Assembly (NCBI GenBank): GCA_964523675.1
Contig: CAZFZT010000058.1
Span: 1-22,620 of the forward strand
Source of the DNA: CAZFZT01 sp964523675
GTDB taxonomy: Bacteria; Planctomycetota; Phycisphaerae; Phycisphaerales; SM1A02
DNA: 22,620 nucleotides
Reading direction: 5' to 3'
The notes beneath the pieces are model-generated. The model was not told the origin of the DNA. It saw only the letters and a program-made list of their open reading frames with translations, and made no database searches. Positions 1-5,796 of this stretch are shown here, one piece after another. A program made the position numbers and the translations under genes. Position 1 is the first letter of the stretch; each line of letters begins with the position of its first letter.

Positions 1-36
1 TGGACTTGTGGACCTGTGGACTTGTGGACTTGTGCC
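1..36. repeat. Octamer tandem repeat GTGGACYT inside murC
   Basis: About four and a half copies of the 8-bp unit GTGGACYT run from the window edge to about base 36, with C/T variation at one position. In the murC frame they read as HKSTSPQVHKS, directly after the conserved segment ending in ALRVAELGG, so they form an in-frame addition in the C-terminal ligase domain. The block is cut by the window edge, so a second, inverted arm beyond it cannot be excluded. Confidence 0.8.
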
Positions 37-1351
37 CTCCCAACTCCGCGACCCGCAGCGCTTTGAGCGTCTTCTCGATCTCTGTCGGATGATGGCCGTA
101 GTCGTCGTACACAACCACTTCGCCGCCACCTGCCAGGCGCTTCACACCCAGCCGCTGCATGCGCCTTTCGATGCCTTCGAACGATGTGAGCGCATCAGCG
201 ATCGCTTCCCAATCCGCGCCGACGTAATGCGCCAGAATCGCCGCCGCTGCCGAGTTGAGCGCGTTGTGTTCACCTGGCATGGCATTGGTCCACTGCGCGA
301 GCCAGTGCCCATCGCGCAGCAGTCCGACGCGCTGCACCGCCGGATCGGCAACGACCTGATAATCCGCAGCGGGGCTGTAGCCGAACGATTCGATTGCGCA
401 GGAAAGACCTGCCGTCACTTCACGCCGATGCGCGCCTTCATGCGCAATGAGCAGCCGGCCGCCTTCATCAGCAGGGGGCACCAGCCGCGCAAACTCCGCA
501 AACGCCTTCACAACATTCTCAAGTGAACCGTAGATGTCAAGATGATCTTCCTCGATGTTGTTGATCAGCGCGACCGTCGGCCGGTGATGGTGAAACGACC
601 GATTGAACTCGCATGCCTCGGCAAGAAAAATGCCGGGTATGACTGAGGCATCAGGGCATCGAGGCATCGAGGCATCAAGTGAGTCTGCCTCACACTCCCC
701 ATTGCGTTGATGCCTCGATGTCTTGATGCCTGCTGTGGCAATCACAGCCGCCCCGGTCCTGCTTCCGACATTTCCGGGAGCAATCTGCGGGCAGTTTGCG
801 CCGACGATAAAACTCGGATCGAGATTGCATTCGATGAGCACATGCGCCAGCATCGCCGTCGTGGTACTCTTGCCATGCGTGCCTGCAATGGAGATGCCGG
901 TGCGCTCGCTCTGCACCTTGCCGAGCATCTCCGCGTAGGTGGCGACCGGAATGCCGCGCTCCGTTGCTGCCAGCATCTCAGGATGATCGGGCTTGATGGC
1001 GGCCGAGGCGACGACAAGATCGCACTCATCCGGAATGAAGCCGCGGCTCTGATCGTGATTGACATCGATACCGCCTTCGATGAGCGAAGCGGTGATGTCG
1101 CTGGGCGTGGAGTCGGAGCCGGTGCAGATCGCGCCGTGAGAAACGAGCAGCCGAGCCAGCCCGCTTATGCCGCACCCGCCGATGCCGATCATGTGAACGC
1201 GCTTGCCGGTGAAGGCGGAAGGCGTGGATGCGTGAGGCATCGAGGGATGAGGCATCGTGGGATGAGGGCTGGACGCCTGTGGCATTGTCTCTTGCCTCGA
1301 TGCCTTGATGCCTTGATGCCTGTCAGTGATGGAAGCGGCAGCGCGCGGCAT
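1..1351 (-). CDS. murC: UDP-N-acetylmuramate--L-alanine ligase (MurC), 3'-truncated at the window edge
   Basis: Cytoplasmic Mur ligase that adds L-alanine to UDP-MurNAc in peptidoglycan precursor synthesis. The reverse-strand frame is open from 1351 to base 1; the C-terminus lies outside. Landmarks in order are the N-terminal VHMIGIGGCGISGLARLL Rossmann motif, the ATP loop GTHGKSTTT, EACEFNRSF, INNIEEDHLDIYG, GEHNALNSAAA and YDDYGHHPTEI, all in the MurC order. The frame passes through three short repeat blocks (1-36, 646-730, 1234-1321) without a stop, adding low-complexity residues between conserved segments. The start is uncertain: in-frame ATGs occur at 1351, 1285, 1255 and 1240. The 1351 start gives MPRAAASITD before the repeat; the later ones lie inside it. 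No clear Shine-Dalgarno precedes any of them. No other cell-wall gene is visible; a transposase unit lies upstream. Identity is certain, start and functionality less so. Confidence 0.92.
   Translation of the reverse strand, partial: MPRAAASITDRHQGIKASRQETMPQASSPHPTMPHPSMPHASTPSAFTGKRVHMIGIGGCGISGLARLLVSHGAICTGSDSTPSDITASLIEGGIDVNHDQSRGFIPDECDLVVASAAIKPDHPEMLAATERGIPVATYAEMLGKVQSERTGISIAGTHGKSTTTAMLAHVLIECNLDPSFIVGANCPQIAPGNVGSRTGAAVIATAGIKTSRHQRNGECEADSLDASMPRCPDASVIPGIFLAEACEFNRSFHHHRPTVALINNIEEDHLDIYGSLENVVKAFAEFARLVPPADEGGRLLIAHEGAHRREVTAGLSCAIESFGYSPAADYQVVADPAVQRVGLLRDGHWLAQWTNAMPGEHNALNSAAAAILAHYVGADWEAIADALTSFEGIERRMQRLGVKRLAGGGEVVVYDDYGHHPTEIEKTLKALRVAELGGHKSTSPQVHKS
646..730. repeat. 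Palindromic octamer-repeat element 1, in frame within murC
   Basis: The left arm holds four units of AGGCATCR (646-677). The right arm holds three units of YYGATGYC type in inverted orientation (707-730). The 24-bp inner arms can pair with two mismatches. The 29-bp spacer contains its own small hairpin, GTGAG-tctgc-CTCAC (679-693). In the murC frame the block encodes roughly GIKTSRHQRNGECEADSL and about 15 further residues without a stop, between the ATP-binding region and the EACEFNRSF motif. This is a variable loop position for an insertion. Confidence 0.85.
1234..1321. repeat. Palindromic octamer-repeat element 2 at the 5' end of murC
   Basis: This uses the same repeat words as element 1: degenerate AGGCATCG and GGGATG units on the left (1235-1270) and inverted TGATGCCT units on the right (1293-1321). 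A different central spacer separates them. Both elements begin with TGAGGCATC and end with GATGCCTG, which indicates one family. Depending on which ATG is used, the element either lies inside the murC N-terminus or supplies its start codon. Confidence 0.8.
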
Positions 1352-1398
1352 GGTGCAGATTGTATCGGCACGATGCGGGGGGATGGCTTGAGGTACTC

Positions 1399-1468
1399 TC
1401 GCCCCGAAGGGGCGCAGGAATGTAGCCACGGGTGAAGCAAGCCGCGCAGCGGCAAGCGCAACCCGTGG
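1399..1468. repeat. Left REP-like terminal repeat of the transposase unit
   Basis: Bases 1399-1433 are the reverse complement of 2061-2095 at 34 of 35 positions. The segment holds a six-pair hairpin CGCCCC-gaa-GGGGCG (1400-1414). A larger stem follows, CCACGGGT (1426-1433) with ACCCGTGG (1461-1468), whose loop contains a nested GCCGC-gca-GCGGC hairpin (1441-1453). A further CCCC-gga-GGGG hairpin lies at 1496-1506. Such imperfect palindromes are typical of REP sequences processed by Y1 transposases. Confidence 0.85.
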
Positions 1469-1533
1469 GAGCAAGATTCCCATATCCTGTTCTCACCCCG
1501 GAGGGGCGAAGGACCGCGCGGACCCCGTAACTC

Positions 1534-1986
1534 ATGCCCGGCACCTACACGCAAATCCTCGTGCACATTGTGTTCTCGACGAAGCGTCGAGAGCCGTTCA
1601 TCACGCCGGACGTTGCTGAACGACTGTATCCTTATATGGGCGGAATTGTGCGCGCTGAACGAGGCACACTTTGCGACATCGGCGGCGTTGCAGATCACGT
1701 TCACATGTATCTGCGGTGGAGACCCGATGGAAGTGTGTCGGACCTGATGCGCACTGTCAAAGCGCGCTCGTCGAAGTGGGTGCATGAGACCTTACCTGAA
1801 CTCGGCAAATTCACCTGGCAGGAAGGGTATGCAGCGTTCACCGTGAGCAAGTCACAGGAGCCGGCGGTCAAGAAGTACATCGCTACTCAAGCGGAGCATC
1901 ACAAGAAGGAGAACTTCACGTCGGAACTTCTTCGTTTGCTTCTTGCGCATGGCGTCGAGTTTGATGAGCGGTACGTCTTTGATTGA
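1534..1986 (+). CDS. IS200-like / REP-associated Y1 (HUH) transposase
   Basis: A 150-residue single-strand DNA transposase or REP-processing enzyme of the Y1_Tnp family, which nicks hairpin-bearing DNA ends through a tyrosine. The HUH metal-binding motif is HVH at residues 55-57 within GGVADHVHMYL. The likely catalytic tyrosine is Y115 in VKKYIATQAEHHKKENF. FTWQEGYAAFTVS is another hallmark segment of the family. Length is normal and the frame is intact, so the protein may be active. The gene is flanked symmetrically by REP-like hairpins with a 35-bp inverted repeat, an arrangement typical of RAYT units rather than classical IS200. No Shine-Dalgarno is evident before the ATG. It lies between murC and the sdh operon and is not functionally linked to either. 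Confidence 0.92.
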   Translation: MPGTYTQILVHIVFSTKRREPFITPDVAERLYPYMGGIVRAERGTLCDIGGVADHVHMYLRWRPDGSVSDLMRTVKARSSKWVHETLPELGKFTWQEGYAAFTVSKSQEPAVKKYIATQAEHHKKENFTSELLRLLLAHGVEFDERYVFD

Positions 1987-2002
1987 AGGGTGTCGCTCCC
2001 TT

Positions 2003-2095
2003 CGCCCCTGCGGGGCGACGATCAACGACCGACCACTCTCCACGGGTTGCGCTGCGCTCCACCCGTGGCTACATTCCTCCGCCCCTTCGGGGCGA
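2003..2095. repeat. Right REP-like terminal repeat of the transposase unit
   Basis: This is a mirror copy of the left end. It has hairpin CGCCCC-tgc-GGGGCG (2003-2017), stem CCACGGGT (2040-2047) with ACCCGTGG (2061-2068), and terminal hairpin CGCCCC-ttc-GGGGCG (2080-2094). The first hairpin begins 17 bp after the transposase stop codon and could also act in transcription termination, although no U-tract follows it. Confidence 0.85.
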
Positions 2096-2339
2096 CATCC
2101 TGCCGGTGCGCCAATTCACTACACGATTCCCGACTTTTGCCTTTGAAAAGGATCAACAGTGAGGTGCCATCGCGTGTCGGCCGTGTTCACTTCTCAGTCT
2201 CTTGCTCTGCTCCGTGGCTTTCGATGTTGAATCTCTTGTTGTGGCCTGTTCGTAGCCCCCGGCCCTTCCAGCGCAGCGCCCTCGGCCACCTCCCTGCCAC
2301 GCCTTGCGCGGTCCTCTTTCTGCTTGGGCGCTGCCCTAC
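2096..2339. other. Non-coding stretch between the transposase unit and the sdh promoter
   Basis: No convincing gene, repeat or RNA was recognised on either strand. The frames that are open here lack recognisable protein features or ribosome binding sites. The segment most likely represents the remaining upstream region of the sdh operon. Confidence 0.5.
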
Positions 2340-2368
2340 CTGACAAACTCCGCCGGGCGCGGTATGCT
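2340..2368 (+). promoter_or_regulatory. Predicted sigma-70-like promoter for the sdh operon
   Basis: A CTGACA -35 box (2340-2345, five of six matches to TTGACA) is separated by 17 bp from a TATGCT -10 box (2363-2368, four of six matches to TATAAT). It would give a leader of about 65-70 nt before the anchor-subunit ATG at 2443. It is inferred from consensus only. Confidence 0.45.
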
Positions 2369-2442
2369 GTTCGGTCCTCGTACTTTCAGCACCCCGGCCT
2401 GACCGTATCCGGCCCGACCGGCCTCATGGAGCAATTCTGAAG

Positions 2443-3390
2443 ATGGCTCAGAAGCCGATATCCCTTCCACAGCAGCGTTCGTTCCTCCAAACCTCCCGCC
2501 AGGACAAGTGGTGGCTCTTCCCGGCCATCACCTTCGCCTACTTCATGGCGTTCATCGTGTACTCGACGTGGGGCGCACTTCAGGGCAACAACTACTGGTT
2601 CGCAGGCGTTACCGAGGGCTCGGGCTTCGCAGCGGCGCAGCATGTCGAATCGGCCGATGCCGCGACGGAATTGGGCGGGTATCAGTCGCAGTATCTCTCG
2701 CCCTTCTATTCGCCGACGCTGGTACGCCTGACGCACACGGAGGACGGCACGGCCATACCCGGCGTCGCGCCGATCAATCACACATGGTTCGGCGAGTGGC
2801 CGCAGTGGCTGCGCGACATCTGGCCATCATTCATTCCGCTGACGCCTGCCCTGCTGATCCTGTGGGCGCCGGGCCTGTTTCGCTTCACGTGCTACTACTA
2901 CCGGGGTGCGTACTACAAGGCGTTCTGGATGGACCCGGTGAACTGCGCCGTCGGAGAGCCGCGCGGCAGTTACTGGGGCGAGCGCTGGCTGCCGCTGGTG
3001 CTTCAGAACGCGCACCGCTACGCGCTCTATCTTGCGCTGATCTTCATTGTGATTCTCAGTTACGACGCGGTGATCTCGTTCATCTTCGTCAATCCTGCGG
3101 ACAACACATGGAAGCTCGGCATCGGCGTCGGTTCGATCGTCCTGCTGCTCAACGCGGTGTTCCTCGCGCTCTACACGTTCGGCTGCCACTCGTTGCGGCA
3201 CCTGATTGGCGGGAAAAAGGACTGCGTGTCATCCAGCGCGCCCCGCTATCAGGCCTACAAATGCGTCTCCTGCATGAACCGCTGGCACATGCAGTGGGCG
3301 TGGGTGAGTCTGTTCTGGGTTGGCTTCTCGGATGTGTATGTGCGTCTGTGCTCGATGGGGGTCTGGACGGATTACAGGATTCTGTTTTGA
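2443..3390 (+). CDS. Succinate dehydrogenase membrane anchor subunit (five-helix, Sdh1-like)
   Basis: A 315-residue polytopic membrane protein immediately upstream of sdhA. It probably anchors the enzyme and passes electrons to quinone. Hydrophobic helices are seen at about residues 24-48, 130-152, 193-216, 225-248 and 283-306. Possible haem or quinone-site residues include His in NAHRY and in GCHSLRHLIGG. Several cysteines are present (CYYY, GCHS, YKCVSCMNRWH); the CVSC pair near the last helix is notable. The long form with a large periplasmic or cytoplasmic loop (residues 50-128) differs from the short SdhC/SdhD pair of proteobacteria and resembles the anchor of actinobacterial Sdh1-type enzymes. 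The start has a weak GGAG upstream. The TGA stop directly abuts the heptamer repeats of the S23 cassette. The family assignment rests on context and recalled motif similarity. Confidence 0.75.
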   Translation: MAQKPISLPQQRSFLQTSRQDKWWLFPAITFAYFMAFIVYSTWGALQGNNYWFAGVTEGSGFAAAQHVESADAATELGGYQSQYLSPFYSPTLVRLTHTEDGTAIPGVAPINHTWFGEWPQWLRDIWPSFIPLTPALLILWAPGLFRFTCYYYRGAYYKAFWMDPVNCAVGEPRGSYWGERWLPLVLQNAHRYALYLALIFIVILSYDAVISFIFVNPADNTWKLGIGVGSIVLLLNAVFLALYTFGCHSLRHLIGGKKDCVSSSAPRYQAYKCVSCMNRWHMQWAWVSLFWVGFSDVYVRLCSMGVWTDYRILF

Positions 3391-3425
3391 GTACCGAGGA
3401 GCGAGGATCGAGTACCGAGGAGCGA
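3391..3425. repeat. Left heptamer-repeat arm of the S23 cassette
   Basis: There are five consecutive 7-bp units of the form NNNNCGA: GTACCGA, GGAGCGA, GGATCGA, GTACCGA, GGAGCGA. The array begins at the first base after the sdh anchor stop codon and ends 2 bp before the S23 ATG. The last GGAG forms a Shine-Dalgarno five bases from that ATG. Confidence 0.85.
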
Positions 3426-3427
3426 AA

Positions 3428-3817
3428 ATGGCGGTTGAGCGGTTTGACGATTTGCTTGCATGGCAGAAGGCGAGGGCTCTGACGCGCCATGTGTATGACA
3501 TGTCGAGACGTGAGCCCGTTTGCCGTGACTTTCGGTTTGCGAGTCAGATACAAGGCGCTTCTGTTTCGGTCATGTCCAATGTCGCGGAAGGATTCGAATG
3601 GAGGCGCCCCCGCCAGTTTCGAAAGTTTCTGGGGACGGCCAAGAGTTCGTGCGCTGAAGTTCGCTCCCTGCTCTACGTTGCACTTGACAATGGCTATGTC
3701 ACCAATGATGAATTCAAACGATAGATGGCGATGGCTTCTGAGATTGCGCGCATGCTCGCCGGTCTCATCGATTCACAACAACGGTACGAGGGAACCGTCA
3801 CAGCGCGTCGCGCTTGA
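3428..3817 (+). pseudogene. Four-helix-bundle protein of the S23 / 23S rRNA intervening-sequence family, interrupted by an amber codon
   Basis: The first open part, 3428-3724, encodes 98 residues. It has the family signatures LLAWQKARALTRHVYDMS, FASQIQGASVSVMSNVAEGF, a FRKFLGTAKSSCAEVRSLL helix and NGYVTNDEFKR. It then stops at TAG (3722-3724). Translation in the same frame continues from 3725 to the TGA at 3815-3817 with a peptide containing MAMASEIARMLAGLI, which matches the expected last helix of this family. So a single nonsense codon truncates the protein, or it is read through. Family members (Pfam four helix bundle, TIGR02436-like) are best known from insertions in 23S rRNA genes; here it is a free-standing cassette between two sdh genes. 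Molecular function is not established. The ATG at 3428 was chosen because GAGGAG from the flanking repeat sits just upstream. Confidence 0.82.
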
Positions 3818-3824
3818 GGTTCAC

Positions 3825-3852
3825 TCGGTACTCGGTACTCGCTCCTCGGTAC
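3825..3852. repeat. Right heptamer-repeat arm of the S23 cassette
   Basis: There are four 7-bp units: TCGGTAC, TCGGTAC, TCGCTCC, TCGGTAC. Read on the reverse strand these are GTACCGA, GGAGCGA, GTACCGA, GTACCGA, the same words as in the left arm, so the two arrays are inverted. The array ends 6 bp before the sdhA ATG. Confidence 0.85.
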
Positions 3853-3858
3853 TTCCCC

Positions 3859-5718
3859 ATGGCTGATCTCGGATACGAAAAACACGAACATGATGTCATC
3901 GTCATCGGCGCTGGCGGGGCGGGGCTTCGCGCTGCCATCGAAGCGTCGGCGGCTGGTTGCTCCGTTGCGCTCATCTGCAAATCACTGCTCGGCAAGGCGC
4001 ACACCGTCATGGCTGAGGGCGGCATGGCTGCGGCGATGGCCAACGTCGATGACCGCGACAACTGGCGCGTTCACTTTGCCGACACCATGCGCGGCGGGCA
4101 GTACCTCAACAACTGGCGCATGGCGGAACTCCACGCCAAGGAAGCGCCTGATCGAGTGCGCGAACTCGAAGCGTGGGGAGCTGTCTTTGATCGAACCAGG
4201 GACGGCCGCATCCTTCAGCGCAACTTCGGCGGCCACCGGTATCCGCGCCTGGCCCACGTCGGCGATCGCACCGGCCTCGAAATGATCCGCACGCTTCAGG
4301 ATCACGGCGTCCATCAGGGCATCGACGTGTACATGGAGCACACCGCCATCACGCTCCTTCAGGACGGCGCGCCCGGGAATCCAGCCAACAGAGTCATCGG
4401 TTGCTTCGGTTACGACCGGGAGCGCGGTCGGTTCCGTGTGTTCCACGCCAAGGCCGTCGTCCTCGCCACGGGCGGCATCGGCAAGGCGTACAAGATCACG
4501 AGTAATTCATGGGAGTACACCGGCGATGGTCATGCGCTGGCTTACAACGCTGGTGCGGATTTGGTGGATATGGAGTTCGTGCAGTTCCACCCCACCGGCA
4601 TGGTCTGGCCGCCTTCCGTGCGGGGCATTCTGGTGACCGAAGGTGTGCGCGGCGAAGGCGGAATCCTCAAGAACAAAGACGGCCGTCGCTTCATGTTCGA
4701 TGACATTCCGGAGAACTATCGCAGTTCCACCGCAGACAAGGAGGAAGAGGGCTGGCGGTATGTAACCGGTGACAAGAGCGCGCGGAGGCCGCCGGAGCTC
4801 CTGACGCGAGATCATGTGGCGCGCTGCATTGTGCGCGAGGTGAAGGCCGGGCGCGGCTCTCCGCACGGCGGTGTGTTCCTTGACATTGCGTGGATCAAGG
4901 AGAAGCTCGGCAGCAAGGCCCCCGAGCATATCAAGAAGAAACTGCCGTCGATGTACCACCAGTTCATCACCCTAGCAGGCGTTGACATTACCAAGGAGCC
5001 GATGGAAGTCGGCCCGACGACGCACTACGTCATGGGCGGCGTGCGCGTCGATGGCGACACGCAGATGTCCACCGTGCCAGGGCTTTTCGCAGCAGGCGAA
5101 GTTGCAGCGGGTCTGCATGGCGCGAACCGCCTTGGTGGTAATTCACTCTCCGATTTGATCGTCTTCGGCAAGCGCGCTGGCGAGTTCGCAGCAAAGTTTG
5201 CGAAGGAAAACGCCGCGACATCTCTCGATGAAGCGCAGATTCAGGACGCGGTGCGCAAGGCGCTTGCGCCGATTGAGAGACAGGATTCTGTCTCCGGGGG
5301 AGGTGGCGAAAACCCGTATCAGATTCAGTTCGACCTGCAGGAGATGATGCAGGACAAGGCCGGCATCGTTCGCAACGAGAGTGATCTGGCCGAGGCGGCT
5401 GAGCGGCTGCAAACGCTCAAGCAGCGTGCGCAGAACGCGGTCACGCCGGGCAATCGGGAGTACAACCCCGGTTGGCACACTGCGCTTGATCTGGCCAATC
5501 TGCTCACGGTGTCCGAAGCGCTCATCATGGCGGCAGCGGATCGCAAGGAATCGCGCGGCGGGCATTTCCGTGAAGACTACCCGGAGAAGTCTGAGGAGTT
5601 CGCGAAGCATAACACGGTGGTTCGTCGAGACCCCGAAACCGGTCAGATGAAGCTGGTGCGCGAGCCGCTCAAGCCGATGCCGGCGGAACTTCAGGAAGTG
5701 ATTGAAGAGAACAAGTGA
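3859..5718 (+). CDS. sdhA: Succinate dehydrogenase flavoprotein subunit
   Basis: A 619-residue FAD-containing catalytic subunit that oxidises succinate to fumarate at the membrane complex. It shows the N-terminal dinucleotide motif VIVIGAGGAGLRAA (residues 14-27) and the covalent-flavin histidine H48 in GKAHTVMAEGG. It also has FHPTG (243-247), the active-site arginine region LLTRDHVAR (R317), THYVMGGVRVD (H389) and AAGEVAAGLHGANRLGGNSL (411-430). The C-terminal domain is complete. The ATG at 3859 gives the usual N-terminus, but its leader is TTCCCC with no Shine-Dalgarno, because the S23 repeat array ends 6 bp upstream. An in-frame TTG at 3814 overlaps the S23 TGA and would add 15 residues translated from the repeats, which seems less likely. 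No iron-sulfur subunit gene (sdhB) follows; the operon ends at a terminator. Confidence 0.96.
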   Translation: MADLGYEKHEHDVIVIGAGGAGLRAAIEASAAGCSVALICKSLLGKAHTVMAEGGMAAAMANVDDRDNWRVHFADTMRGGQYLNNWRMAELHAKEAPDRVRELEAWGAVFDRTRDGRILQRNFGGHRYPRLAHVGDRTGLEMIRTLQDHGVHQGIDVYMEHTAITLLQDGAPGNPANRVIGCFGYDRERGRFRVFHAKAVVLATGGIGKAYKITSNSWEYTGDGHALAYNAGADLVDMEFVQFHPTGMVWPPSVRGILVTEGVRGEGGILKNKDGRRFMFDDIPENYRSSTADKEEEGWRYVTGDKSARRPPELLTRDHVARCIVREVKAGRGSPHGGVFLDIAWIKEKLGSKAPEHIKKKLPSMYHQFITLAGVDITKEPMEVGPTTHYVMGGVRVDGDTQMSTVPGLFAAGEVAAGLHGANRLGGNSLSDLIVFGKRAGEFAAKFAKENAATSLDEAQIQDAVRKALAPIERQDSVSGGGGENPYQIQFDLQEMMQDKAGIVRNESDLAEAAERLQTLKQRAQNAVTPGNREYNPGWHTALDLANLLTVSEALIMAAADRKESRGGHFREDYPEKSEEFAKHNTVVRRDPETGQMKLVREPLKPMPAELQEVIEENK

Positions 5719-5727
5719 TCGAACAAG

Positions 5728-5759
5728 AAGGCCCCGGCACGATCACCGGGGCCTTTTCA
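5728..5759 (+). terminator. Intrinsic terminator after sdhA
   Basis: A perfect 10-bp stem, AAGGCCCCGG (5728-5737) with CCGGGGCCTT (5746-5755), encloses an 8-nt loop and is followed by a T-rich tail. It starts 9 bp after the sdhA stop. The reverse strand also has a T-rich run after the stem, so it may terminate the converging PEP-CTERM transcript as well. Confidence 0.9.
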
Positions 5760-5796
5760 TTATTGCTGCCTTGACCATGCAGTCGTTACGCTGCCA

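Larger units (their letters stand above)
1399..2095 (+). mobile_element. Complete RAYT/IS200-like unit with inverted REP ends
   Basis: The unit is bounded by 35-bp ends that are inverted copies of each other with one mismatch (1399-1433 and 2061-2095). Each side carries two GC hairpins plus a CCACGGGT/ACCCGTGG stem. The only gene inside is the Y1 transposase at 1534-1986. The bounds are set by the symmetry; target-site features were not recognised. Confidence 0.82.
3391..3852 (+). mobile_element. S23 four-helix-bundle cassette flanked by inverted heptamer arrays
   Basis: A 462-bp unit made of the S23-family gene between two inverted arrays of 7-bp repeats (3391-3425 and 3825-3852). It fills the whole interval between the sdh anchor stop and the sdhA leader. 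Symmetry and position suggest insertion as a unit. Mobility is inferred, not shown. Confidence 0.6.

Noticed and set aside
646..1321. CRISPR array
   Set aside because: The repeats are 8 bp, contiguous and degenerate, and form inverted arms with no regular unique spacers or cas genes.
707..1435. Forward-strand 242-codon frame
   Set aside because: It is antisense to murC, which has clear conserved motifs. The frame is open because of GC-rich codon shadowing.
1189..1785. Long reverse-strand open frame covering the murC start and the transposase
   Set aside because: It runs antisense through the well-supported transposase and out of frame across the murC N-terminus. Its composition is basic and unlike any family.
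3320..3427. Longer S23 protein starting upstream of 3428
   Set aside because: The extension would be read through the sdh anchor 3' end and the heptamers. The family N-terminus and the GGAG site favour 3428.
3428..3817. 23S rRNA gene with an intervening sequence
   Set aside because: The S23-family gene lies between sdh genes and no rRNA sequence surrounds it.
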